Positions 30,632 through 39,379 of a stretch of 64,000 nucleotides of DNA are shown here, one piece after another. The notes below the pieces were generated by a model. That model was not told the origin of the DNA and did no database searches. It saw only the letters and a program-made list of their open reading frames with translations. Each line of letters opens with the position of its first letter. The first letter of the stretch is position 1. Both the position numbers and the translations under genes were made by a program. This DNA is from Planctomycetota bacterium (GTDB lineage: Bacteria > Planctomycetota > Planctomycetia > Pirellulales > Pirellulaceae): contig JACNKX010000141.1 of the NCBI GenBank assembly GCA_014381825.1, positions 28,396-92,395 of the forward strand, written 5' to 3'.

Positions 30632-31549
30632 CTAAGTGGAGTCACTCTCTGGCAACGCCTGCCTTACGGCTTCACTCAGACTTAACATCTGTTCGATCGT
30701 CAACTCCTCCGCACGAGCGTTGGGGCCGAGTTCTTGAGATGTAAGCACGATATCGACTTCCGGCTTCGTGAGTTGTCCCTTCATGGCAGCGACTAACACG
30801 CTCCGCAGAAATTTTCGGCGATGGAAGAACATTGATCGCACGAACGTGTGAAAGAACTTCAAATCGTGAATTTTTGCCCGCTTCTCGGCGTTGGGTACGA
30901 TCTGCACAATTACCGAATCGACTTTGGGACGTGGCCAGAAGACTTGTGGCGGCAAAGTTCGCAAGATCTGCGCATCGCACTGAGCTTGAATCCAGATGCT
31001 CAACGCGCTGTAATCTTTTGTGCGTGGGCTCGCAACGATGCGGTCACCGAGCTCCTTTTGGATCGTGACAGTCATTGATTGTGGAACGATTGGCGTCAGC
31101 AATAAGTTCGAGATAATAGGCGTTGCAATACAGTAAGGCAAATTCGCCGCGAGCTTGAAGTTCCGATCAGGTACTTCCGCTAGTTTTGCTTGAACGGTTT
31201 CGAGCACGGCAGGATGAAGGTTGTTCTTGTTCCGTAATGCGTCGTGCCGGAGTAACGTGACATTATCGAAGCCGTCGAGGACTTCTGACGCCAGAAGTTG
31301 CAAGTGCTTGTCGATTTCGACCGTAACCACGGCCCCGGCCTTTTCAGCCATCAACGCCGTTAACGACCCAAGGCCAGTTCCGACTTCCAACACAACGTCG
31401 TGTTCATTGATGCCGGCCGCCGTCGCCAATATTTCAAGCAGGTTAAGATCGATCAAGAAGTTTTGCCCGCGCCGCTTGTCTGGTTCGAGACCGACTTCGC
31501 GGAAGCGTTGCATCAGGAAAGAGGCGGTTTGGCGAGGGGCAACGGACAT
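30632..31549 (-). CDS. rsmA: 16S rRNA dimethyladenosine transferase RsmA (KsgA)
   Basis: From ATG 31549 it has 305 residues (a TTG at 31561 is an alternative). The enzyme dimethylates two adjacent adenines near the 3' end of 16S rRNA during ribosome assembly. Marks are KRRGQNFLIDLNLLEILA, SAM motif LEVGTGLGSLTALM, VEIDKHLQ, LLRHDALRNKN, catalytic NLPYCIATPII and VTIQKELGDRIVA, plus the C-terminal FWPRPKVDSVIVQI. Length and motifs are complete. It is 76 bases downstream of the peptidase stop region on the same strand. Confidence 0.96.
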   Translation of the reverse strand: MSVAPRQTASFLMQRFREVGLEPDKRRGQNFLIDLNLLEILATAAGINEHDVVLEVGTGLGSLTALMAEKAGAVVTVEIDKHLQLLASEVLDGFDNVTLLRHDALRNKNNLHPAVLETVQAKLAEVPDRNFKLAANLPYCIATPIISNLLLTPIVPQSMTVTIQKELGDRIVASPRTKDYSALSIWIQAQCDAQILRTLPPQVFWPRPKVDSVIVQIVPNAEKRAKIHDLKFFHTFVRSMFFHRRKFLRSVLVAAMKGQLTKPEVDIVLTSQELGPNARAEELTIEQMLSLSEAVRQALPESDST

Positions 31550-31625
31550 GCGTGCGTCCAATTGGATTCGAAGCGAGTGAACACTCCAACATACGGGGCG
31601 GGGCAGGGCAGCGAAAGGACTGCTG

Positions 31626-33803
31626 CTATTGTCCCATTACCTTTGTCAGAAAGGCGATCACGTCCGCTGAAGCTTCAATCAACTTCGCTGTCGGCGTACC
31701 AGCACCGTGCCCGGCGCGGGTTTCGATGCGAATCAGGACGGGATTGTCGCCGCTGTGAGCGTGCTGTAGCTGTGCCGCGAACTTGAAACTATGCGCCGGA
31801 ACGACGCGGTCATCGTGATCGGCCGTGGTGACCATCGTGGCGGGATAGTTTGTGCCGGGTTCCAAATTATGAAGTGGGGAGTAGCTCATTAGATTCTTAA
31901 AGGAGTCGGCCTCGTCGGACGAACCGTACTCCGATACCCATGCCCAACCAATCGTGAACTTGTGATAACGGAGCATGTCCATAACTCCGACCGCTGGGAT
32001 TGCTGCGCCGAATAGTTCGGGACGCTGAGTCATCGCAGCTCCTACTAGCAAGCCACCATTACTCCCGCCGCGAATCGCCAGCTTCTCGGTCGAAGTGTAT
32101 TTGTTATCGATCAACCATTGAGCCGCAGCAATGAAGTCGTCAAACACGTTTTGCTTTTGTTCTTGCATCCCGGCTTCATGCCACTCGCGCCCATACTCAC
32201 CGCCGCCACGTAGATTTGGAACAGCATAGATTCCACCCTGCTCAAGCCAAACAAGATTGCTGACCGAGAAACCTGGCGTGAGCGAGATATTGAATCCACC
32301 GTAGGCATAAAGCAACGTTGGGTTCGAGCTGTCAAGTTTTATGCCGCGTTTGTGCGTGATAAACATTGGGACGCGCGTTCCGTCCTTGCTCTCATAAAAA
32401 ACCTGACGCGTTTCAAATACGTTGGGATCAAAATCGACTTTTGGTTCGCGAAAGACGATGCTCTTGCCCGACTCGATGTCATACTTATAGATCGTGCCGG
32501 GAGTCGTGTAGTTGGAAAAGTAATAGAAGGTCTCACGATCACTTCGCCGCCCGCCGAATCCGCTGGCCGAACCAATTGCCGGCAGGTCGACGTCGCGGAC
32601 ATGATCGCCCTTCAGCGTGAACGCTCGAACCTTCGAAGCGGCATCTTTCAGGTATAAGGCCAGGAAGCGATCACCAACGACGCCGACTCCTCGGAGAACT
32701 TCTTTCGCCTCAGGTATCAGTTCTCGCCAGTCGTCGCGCTGCGGATTGTTGACGTCGATCGCGAGAACACGTCGCAACGGTGCGTTGTCGTCAGTGTTGA
32801 ACCAAAACGTCTGGTCCTCGTTTCCAACGAAGTCGTACTCAAACGCAAACCCAGCGAGCAACTCGACGACTTCTGCATCGGGCTTCGCTAAGTCTTTGTA
32901 GAAGACTTGGTTCTTCCTCTCGGTCCCGCGCCAGACGGAGATGATTAAATACCGTCCATCCTCGGTAACATGACCATCGAAGCCCCATTCCTTTTCGTCG
33001 GGCCGTTCGTAAATCAAGACATCTCTAGATTGGTCGTCGCCAATCTTATGGAAGTAGAGCTTCTGGTGGTAATTAACTCCAGTAAACTCTTCGCCTTCCT
33101 TCGGCTCGTCGTAGCGGCTGTAGAACAAACCGCTGCCGTCCTTCAACCAGGAGACACCAGAGAACTTGACCCACTTTAAATGGTCGGACAGTTCCCGGCC
33201 TGTCTCGGTATCCAACACCTTCCACTCACGCCAATCCGATCCAGCCGCCGCAACACCATACGCTAACAGCCGACCATCTTCGCTCGGCGTCCAGCCGGCC
33301 AATGCGACGGTCCCATCTTCCGCCCAGTCGTTCGGATCGATCAGGACGCGAGGTTCGCCGTCGATGCCCTTGGAGACATACAAGACGCTTTGATTCTGCA
33401 GGCCATCGTTCCGCGAGTAGAAGTAACGCTCGCCACGCTTGCGTGGCAATCCGAATCGCTCGTAATTCCACAGCGTCGTCAATCGCTCTTCGATCGGCTC
33501 GCGTTCGGGAATCGATTCAAGGAAGCCGAACGTAATTCTGTTCTCGGCTTCGACCCAGGCTCTTGTTTCGTCGCTATCGGAATCTTCTAACCATCGATAA
33601 GGATCAGGAACATCGGTCCCGTGATATTGATCAACATGATCCGAGCGGCGGGTCTTAGGGTATGTCAACGATCCAACCTCCTGTGTGAGTTGATTCGTGG
33701 ATGATTGGGCGAATGTGTCGTGAGGAATCGTCGAGAGGAAGGAATTGATCACGAAACAGAGGAGGAACGCCTTTAACTCGAACGCGTTTTTGTGTTGTTG
33801 CAT
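31626..33803 (-). CDS. Exported prolyl oligopeptidase (family S9A)
   Basis: Started at ATG 33803 the protein has 725 residues with a signal peptide (FLLCFVINSFLSTIPHDTFA); the in-frame codon at 33917 would put a long polar stretch before it. The propeller domain opens with YPKTRRSDHVDQYHGTDVPD and PYRWLED. The catalytic triad is visible as Ser in IRGGSNGGLLVGA, Asp in TADHDDRVVPA and His in ETRAGHGAG. Such enzymes cut short peptides after proline; the signal places it in the periplasm. The length is normal. It is divergent from comEC, and a dyad lies in the gap (GTCCG/CGGAC at 33907-33938 enclosing TTCACT/AGTGAA). Confidence 0.94.
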   Translation of the reverse strand: MQQHKNAFELKAFLLCFVINSFLSTIPHDTFAQSSTNQLTQEVGSLTYPKTRRSDHVDQYHGTDVPDPYRWLEDSDSDETRAWVEAENRITFGFLESIPEREPIEERLTTLWNYERFGLPRKRGERYFYSRNDGLQNQSVLYVSKGIDGEPRVLIDPNDWAEDGTVALAGWTPSEDGRLLAYGVAAAGSDWREWKVLDTETGRELSDHLKWVKFSGVSWLKDGSGLFYSRYDEPKEGEEFTGVNYHQKLYFHKIGDDQSRDVLIYERPDEKEWGFDGHVTEDGRYLIISVWRGTERKNQVFYKDLAKPDAEVVELLAGFAFEYDFVGNEDQTFWFNTDDNAPLRRVLAIDVNNPQRDDWRELIPEAKEVLRGVGVVGDRFLALYLKDAASKVRAFTLKGDHVRDVDLPAIGSASGFGGRRSDRETFYYFSNYTTPGTIYKYDIESGKSIVFREPKVDFDPNVFETRQVFYESKDGTRVPMFITHKRGIKLDSSNPTLLYAYGGFNISLTPGFSVSNLVWLEQGGIYAVPNLRGGGEYGREWHEAGMQEQKQNVFDDFIAAAQWLIDNKYTSTEKLAIRGGSNGGLLVGAAMTQRPELFGAAIPAVGVMDMLRYHKFTIGWAWVSEYGSSDEADSFKNLMSYSPLHNLEPGTNYPATMVTTADHDDRVVPAHSFKFAAQLQHAHSGDNPVLIRIETRAGHGAGTPTAKLIEASADVIAFLTKVMGQ

Positions 33804-34016
33804 CTTGTTTTCCTTTGCACATCGTTCATTGAACGCTCGGCAAAAGGACTGTAACGCGTCATGCTCCTGTGTGCTAGTCGGCTGCGATGTCGCGACGAGG
33901 CTTGCCGTCCGTGGCATTCACTTGCACAGTGAACGGACGCGTGTAATTTGTGTCTCGTTTCCGAACTGGCTAGAATGACGGCGCTCGTTGGGTGGATTGG
34001 GAGGGCGTGATTGTAG

Positions 34017-36560
34017 ATGGGATTGCAGGCTGAACGTGAATTCAATCTTGCGAATGCGCGATACCAGCCTCTCGTCGTCGTCTTCGTGGCGGTCAGTATC
34101 GGAATCGTTACGGACTATCTGATCTCCGTTTCGCTGACGTGTTGGCTCTGCATTTCTGTTAGTGGATTGCTCGCGTGGCTAGCACTTCGTCGCCGCCCGT
34201 GGCAACTGCCCGTGATGCTCTTGTTGTTGTTCGCCGTCGCGAGCGTTGGGGGAGCGTGGCACCATGTGTATTGGCGTCTGTACGATGACGAAGAGATCGG
34301 ATTCGCAGCCAGCGCCGGCGTAACGCCCGTTTGTCTGGAAGCGATTGCCCAGAGCGCGCCACGCGTTCGCGCCGCTCCGGCGGACGATCCGATGAGTACG
34401 ATGCCGGGGAGAGAGCGAACGGTGTTCATCGTGTCCGCAACGCGAGTCCGTGACGGGACCAGCTGGCGAAAGGCATCGGGATTGATGCAACTTACTTCAC
34501 CCGGGCATGTCAGCGATGTGCGTGCAGGAGATCGCCTGCGGATCTTTGGTTCCTTGAGTCCGGCCTCGCCGCCATTGAATCCGGGCGAGTTTGATTTCGC
34601 GCGAAGCCAACGTCAGCGACGAATGCTTTGCCGGATGAGTGTCGATGCACCGGAATGCATCGCGGTCCTCGAGCCTTCATCCTGGTGGAATCCTCGTACC
34701 GCGATCCATGCGATACGCGGTCGCAGCAATGAGATTCTCGCCACGCATCTTCAGCCCGAGCAAGCGGAGCTGGCGTCGGCAATTCTGCTGGGCATCCGCG
34801 AACAAGTCGATTCGCAGCGGATCGAGATGTTCATGACGACCGGTACCATTCATCTACTGGCGATCTCCGGATTGCACGTCGGAATGCTGGCAGCAGGCTT
34901 TTGGGTCGTCGCTCGCCTTGGCTGGTTATCGCGACGGAGGACGTTGTATCTCGCGATCGTGTTGTTCGTGTTCTATGCGTTATTTACCGATGCGAAACCA
35001 CCGGTCGTACGGGCTGCGGTATTGATCAGTGTGATGTGTACGGCCAGGCTGCTCGGTCGACGAGCGTTCGCGTTTAACACGTTGGCTCTGGCAGGATTAA
35101 TCTTGCTGATCGTGAACCCGACGAACTTGTTTCAAACGGGAACGCAACTCTCGTTCCTGGCAGTCGCAACGTTATCCTGCTCGCAACGTGTAGCGTTTTG
35201 GTTGGCCGCACCGGATGATCCCTTGCAGCGATTGATCTCGCAAAGTCGTCCGTGGCCGATGCGAGCGTTGCGGCGGACCGGTGTCTTTGTCTGGCAGTTG
35301 TGCGTCGCTTCAACAGTGATCTGGCTTGTCGCGTTGCCGCTGGTGATGTATCGATTTCATTTAGTCTCGCCGATCGCGGCCTTACTGAATCCAGTTGTTT
35401 GGGTTCCGATGGGCGTGGCTCTGTTTTCGGGCTTTGGCGTACTCCTATTTGGTTGGACGGTTCCACCGCTTGCCGATCTGTCAGGTTGGGTCTGTGATCG
35501 GAGTTTGTCATTGATCGAAACTTCCGTTCTGTGGGCCGCCGAGATTCCATTCGGCCACGCATGGGTTCCGTCGCCTCCGCTGTGGTGGGTCCTGTTGTTT
35601 TATGGCGGACTTGCCATTGGCGTAGCGTTCCCACGATTCGGCCTCACCATTCGCTGGTTGATTGCGACGTTGTCTGTCTGGTTCGCCATCGGGTTTGCGC
35701 TGACCGTTGGACCACTGGCTCGATCGGGAAGCTTGGACGGCGAGCAACTGGCTTGCACTTTCATCGCAGTTGGCCACGGAACGAGCGTCTTGATTGAGTT
35801 CCCGGATGGAAAGACGATGTTGTACGATGGAGGCAGTCTTGGTTCATCGCGCTTCGCCGCGCGTCCGATCTCGGCGACGTTATGGTCGCGTGGAATAACA
35901 CACCTCGATGCCATTGTCATCTCCCACGCTGATGCCGACCACTACAACGCAGTGCCAGGAATCCTGAAGCAGTTTTCGGTTGGCGTCGTTTACGTGTCTC
36001 CTGTCATGTTTCGCGAGCCCACGCCCGCACTCGAAGCCCTTCGTACTGCGATTCACGCGGCGCACGTCCCACTCCGCGAGTTGGACGCAACCAGTCATCT
36101 CGGCGCGAGCGCGGGTGTCGAAATGGAGATCCTGCACCCTCCTCCACAGGGAATCGACGGCAGCGACAATGCCAACAGCATTGTGTTAAGAATTGGCTAT
36201 CAAGGACACACAATTCTGTTGCCGGGAGATTTGGAATCGCCGGGGCTGGAAGATGTCTTGGCCGAGTCGCCACGAGACTGTGGCGTTGTGATGGCACCAC
36301 ATCATGGATCCCCCCGCAGTGATCCGCTCAGTTTCTCGGCTTGGACCACACCGGAGCATGTCGCGATCAGCGGCGGAGCGGGCCGCGATGTTGGAGCAGT
36401 GCGGTGGGCCTACGAGCACGGTGGCGCGGTGGTCACGCACACAGCAATCGACGGGGCGATTCGATTCGAAGTCTCGTCCGCAGGAATTAAGACCGTGACG
36501 CACGTGCCTTCAATCACGAAGCACTACGGTAAAGAAGGCAAGCAACCCGACAAGCAGTAG
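34017..36560 (+). CDS. comEC: ComEC/Rec2-type DNA uptake channel protein
   Basis: This 847-residue polytopic membrane protein has an N-terminal OB-like part (about 85-230), a central Competence domain of about ten membrane helices (about 255-550, with LAISGLHVGMLAAGFW and KPPVVRAAVLISVM), and a C-terminal metallo-beta-lactamase domain (about 580-820). The last carries the metal motif VISHADADHYNAVPG near residue 637 and MAPHHGSPRSD. ComEC moves single-stranded DNA across the inner membrane in transformation, and the C-terminal domain is thought to degrade the other strand. The GGGAGG-like site before ATG 34017 supports the start. Its last 51 bases overlap a convergent gene. Confidence 0.93.
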   Translation: MGLQAEREFNLANARYQPLVVVFVAVSIGIVTDYLISVSLTCWLCISVSGLLAWLALRRRPWQLPVMLLLLFAVASVGGAWHHVYWRLYDDEEIGFAASAGVTPVCLEAIAQSAPRVRAAPADDPMSTMPGRERTVFIVSATRVRDGTSWRKASGLMQLTSPGHVSDVRAGDRLRIFGSLSPASPPLNPGEFDFARSQRQRRMLCRMSVDAPECIAVLEPSSWWNPRTAIHAIRGRSNEILATHLQPEQAELASAILLGIREQVDSQRIEMFMTTGTIHLLAISGLHVGMLAAGFWVVARLGWLSRRRTLYLAIVLFVFYALFTDAKPPVVRAAVLISVMCTARLLGRRAFAFNTLALAGLILLIVNPTNLFQTGTQLSFLAVATLSCSQRVAFWLAAPDDPLQRLISQSRPWPMRALRRTGVFVWQLCVASTVIWLVALPLVMYRFHLVSPIAALLNPVVWVPMGVALFSGFGVLLFGWTVPPLADLSGWVCDRSLSLIETSVLWAAEIPFGHAWVPSPPLWWVLLFYGGLAIGVAFPRFGLTIRWLIATLSVWFAIGFALTVGPLARSGSLDGEQLACTFIAVGHGTSVLIEFPDGKTMLYDGGSLGSSRFAARPISATLWSRGITHLDAIVISHADADHYNAVPGILKQFSVGVVYVSPVMFREPTPALEALRTAIHAAHVPLRELDATSHLGASAGVEMEILHPPPQGIDGSDNANSIVLRIGYQGHTILLPGDLESPGLEDVLAESPRDCGVVMAPHHGSPRSDPLSFSAWTTPEHVAISGGAGRDVGAVRWAYEHGGAVVTHTAIDGAIRFEVSSAGIKTVTHVPSITKHYGKEGKQPDKQ

Positions 36561-36935
36561 AACGACACCAACGATCACGATCACGACACGATTGTTCAGT
36601 TCCTCGCGGACGATTTCAGGTTCTTCGATCCCGTCTCCCCAGTCAAATTCACACTCGCCGCATCGACGATAGAACGTTGGCGTAAACGGTTCGTCGCAAG
36701 TCGAACAAAGCAGCAGGACGTCGGTGTCGCGGTCACCCTCCTCCGTGTCCCCTCTCTCCAAATCATCCGGTTCCTCGAAGTCAGCCAGTCGAAAGTCTGT
36801 GCCGCGAGCCAAACAGACCGAGCATTGTGCCTCGCGTCTTTCTTGGCATTGCGGACATCCTGGCCATTCGGCCCAATTGCCCACTTTCGTGTTGATCAAG
36901 GTCGCATCCCCCAAATTCAATCCCAAAGATGGCAT
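36510..36935 (-). CDS. Zinc-ribbon protein with C-terminal membrane anchor
   Basis: This 141-residue protein carries two potential zinc sites. CPQC with CSVC lies in the N-terminal third, and CSTC with CGEC at about residues 75-100 (around FYRRCGECEFDWGDG). A C-terminal helix of about 22 hydrophobic residues (VVIVIVGVVLLLVGLLAFF) makes it a tail-anchored protein facing the cytoplasm. The middle is acidic (DDLERGDTEEGDRDTD). I do not recognise the family. It overlaps the end of comEC by 51 bases on the opposite strand, and its start region faces the hydrolase gene at 37011. Confidence 0.7.
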   Translation of the reverse strand: MPSLGLNLGDATLINTKVGNWAEWPGCPQCQERREAQCSVCLARGTDFRLADFEEPDDLERGDTEEGDRDTDVLLLCSTCDEPFTPTFYRRCGECEFDWGDGIEEPEIVREELNNRVVIVIVGVVLLLVGLLAFFTVVLRD

Positions 36936-37010
36936 CCCGATTCCGGTTCACATACACTAACGACTCAATCTCCAAAACACATCCCTCCTGACACACACCG
37001 AGGACACGCC

Positions 37011-39203
37011 ATGCCCCGCCATCATTCTTTGTCGTTCGGTGCACGATCCGTTCAAACGCTTTCAGTTGCCGTACTCTCACTGCTTGTGGCGGGAACCGTG
37101 TTGGCTGACGCGCCCCGTGTTTTGCCCGAAGGCCAGGTGCCCAAGGATCGTCGCTTGGAGCCACTGAAAGACTTGAACGGATACTTCCCGTTTACACCGT
37201 CGAAGACAAAGGAGGATTGGGAGAAACGAGCCGAGTACGTGCGCAGGCAGACGCTTGTCGCGAACGGTTTATGGCCGATGCCGACAAAGACACCGCTGAA
37301 TGCGCAGGTCTACGGCGCGATCGATATGGGCGACTACACCGTCGAGAAAGCATTCTTCGAGAGCATGCCCGGTTTCTACGTAACGGGCAATTTGTATCGG
37401 CCGAAAGGAAAGAGAGGCAAGCGGCCAGGAGTTCTTTCACCGCATGGGCACTGGGCCAACGGCCGCTTCTATTCCAACGCAGCTGCCAACGTGCAGAAAG
37501 AGATTGAATCGGGTGCGGAGCAGTTCGAATCGAACGGTGCCAGCCCGCTGCAGGCTCGCGCGGCGCATCTCGCGAAGATGGGTTGCGTCGTCTTTCACTA
37601 CGACATGATCGGCTATGCCGACAACACGCAGATCTCGTTTGAAGTCGCGCATCGCTTTGCCAAGCAACGTCCGGAGATGAATACGGAAAAGGACTGGGGA
37701 CTATTCAGCCCGCAGGCGGAAGCACACTTTCAAAACGTGATGGGTTTGCAAACGCTCAACTCGATTCGCGCTCTTGATTTTCTCAGCGAGCTGCCCGATG
37801 TCGACACGAGTCGACTCGCGGTCACCGGAGCCAGCGGAGGCGGGACGCAGACGTTTATTCTCAGTGCCATCGACCCGCGCGTCGCGGTCAGTTTTCCTGC
37901 CGTGATGGTGTCGACCGCGATGCAAGGCGGTTGTACGTGCGAGAATACGTGTAATCTCCGAATTGGAACCGGCAATATCGAGTTCGCCGCTCTCTTCGCT
38001 CCGAAGCCGATCGCAATGTCCGCCGCCGATGACTGGACCGTCGAAATGAAGACCAAGGGATTTCCCGAGTTGCATCAGCACTACCGCCTGTTAGACGCCG
38101 CTGATAACGCGATGTTGCTCTCAAGAACCGAGTTCAAACACAACTACAATTCGGTCACACGACACGCGATGTACCACTGGTTCAACAAACATCTGAAGCT
38201 TGGTGTCAAAGAGCCGATTGAAGAGACTGCGATCGAGCTGCTGACAACGGAACAGATGACCGTTTGGGACGACGAGCATCCGAAGCCGGAAGGTGGCGCC
38301 GAGATTGAGCGGAAGCTGCTGCGAAGTTGGCACGCGGACCACCAAAAGCAACTCGTCGCAATAAAGGAAGGTCCATCCGGTCGCCAAGAAGTTGTCTCAG
38401 GCGGCATCGATATTGTCATCGGTCGCGGTTTGTCCAAGGCCGGCGAAGTCGAAGACGAAACGATCGAAGAGATCGATCGCGGCAACTACGTTGAGGTTCA
38501 TTCGTTGGTGCGAAACCTTGCACACAATGAAGAGTTGCCAGCGATCTTCCTGCATCCGCACGAATGGAAAGAACGCGTCGTCATCTGGCTCGACAAGAAT
38601 GGCAAAGCCGGATTGTTCGAAGACGATGGCTCGCCCAAGGACGAAATTAAGGAGCTGATCGCCTCTGGCATCACCGTCATCGGAGTCGATTTACTTTATC
38701 AAGGCGAATTCCTCGCGGATAGCAAACCGTTAGAGAAAACAGGCCGTGTTGCCAATCCACGAGAAGCTGCCGCATACACATTCGGCTACAACCACACTGT
38801 CTTTGCCAAGCGAGTTCATGATGTGCTAACCGTAGTGTCGTTCGCAAAACATCATGAACTCAATCCGAAACGGATAGATCTTGTTGGTCTGGCCGGCGCG
38901 GGCCACATTGCCGCTGCCGCAGCCGCTCAATCCGACGGACAGCTCCACGCAGCCGCCATCGACACGCAAGGCTTTCGTTTCGGCGATGTACTCGATATTC
39001 ATTCACCAGACTTTCTACCCGGCGGCGCGAAATACGGTGACTTGCCAGTAATGATCGAACTAGCGGAACTGAAGAATCAATGGTTGGCAGACGAGGCGGG
39101 CGCTAACGCAACAGTTCAGTTAAGAGAGAACGGAGCCACAAAGAAATCACTCGTCGATGCGGCTGGGTCGGCCAGTGCGGTTAGTTGGCTGTTGAGTTTG
39201 TAA
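37011..39203 (+). CDS. Exported alpha/beta hydrolase, acetylxylan-esterase-like
   Basis: From ATG 37011 (GAGGA six bases upstream) the protein has 730 residues with a signal peptide (LSVAVLSLLVAGTVLA). The first half is an alpha/beta hydrolase related to the acetylxylan esterase/dienelactone hydrolase groups: GFYVTGNLYRPKGKRGKRPG, VLSPHGHWANGRF, FHYDMIGYADN, the nucleophile elbow AVTGASGGGTQTF, then FPAVMVS and a Cys-rich GGCTCENTC loop. The second half (about 430-730) looks like a second, diverged hydrolase-like domain (EWKERVVIWLDKNG, GITVIGVDLLYQGEF, RIDLVGLAGAGHIAAAAAA) with the nucleophile changed to Gly-Ala-Gly, so probably inactive. The likely role is deacylation of a polysaccharide in the periplasm. 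Many planctomycete relatives have this two-domain form. Confidence 0.82.
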   Translation: MPRHHSLSFGARSVQTLSVAVLSLLVAGTVLADAPRVLPEGQVPKDRRLEPLKDLNGYFPFTPSKTKEDWEKRAEYVRRQTLVANGLWPMPTKTPLNAQVYGAIDMGDYTVEKAFFESMPGFYVTGNLYRPKGKRGKRPGVLSPHGHWANGRFYSNAAANVQKEIESGAEQFESNGASPLQARAAHLAKMGCVVFHYDMIGYADNTQISFEVAHRFAKQRPEMNTEKDWGLFSPQAEAHFQNVMGLQTLNSIRALDFLSELPDVDTSRLAVTGASGGGTQTFILSAIDPRVAVSFPAVMVSTAMQGGCTCENTCNLRIGTGNIEFAALFAPKPIAMSAADDWTVEMKTKGFPELHQHYRLLDAADNAMLLSRTEFKHNYNSVTRHAMYHWFNKHLKLGVKEPIEETAIELLTTEQMTVWDDEHPKPEGGAEIERKLLRSWHADHQKQLVAIKEGPSGRQEVVSGGIDIVIGRGLSKAGEVEDETIEEIDRGNYVEVHSLVRNLAHNEELPAIFLHPHEWKERVVIWLDKNGKAGLFEDDGSPKDEIKELIASGITVIGVDLLYQGEFLADSKPLEKTGRVANPREAAAYTFGYNHTVFAKRVHDVLTVVSFAKHHELNPKRIDLVGLAGAGHIAAAAAAQSDGQLHAAAIDTQGFRFGDVLDIHSPDFLPGGAKYGDLPVMIELAELKNQWLADEAGANATVQLRENGATKKSLVDAAGSASAVSWLLSL

Positions 39204-39298
39204 GTCAAAAAAGCAGCCTGGCTTCTGTTCGCGTCTGGTACCAGTACCATGTACACAACCGGCGCGACACCTCCAGGCTTCACGGCGTATAATCGATT

Positions 39299-39350
39299 GT
39301 TGGTGTCCAGGCTTTAGCCTGTTTTTGCAGCTTAAAGGCTGTACGCCAAC
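39299..39350. repeat. Short palindromic intergenic element
   Basis: Left arm 39299-39321 (starting GTTGGTGTCCAGG) pairs with right arm 39327-39350 (ending TACGCCAAC) with a few mismatches around a TTTTTG centre. It lies between the convergent hydrolase and kinase genes and may serve as a terminator for one or both. The first part alone (CAGGCTTTAGCCTG then TTTTTG) also resembles a minimal plus-strand terminator. Confidence 0.5.
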
Positions 39351-39379
39351 CGACATCACCAGATTTCACACGAACGCAC

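Noticed and set aside
33907..33938. Stem-loop between prolyl oligopeptidase and comEC (GTCCG/CGGAC with TTCACT/AGTGAA)
   Set aside because: As a terminator it is in the wrong place (divergent genes) and lacks a T-run; as an operator it is too weak to list separately.
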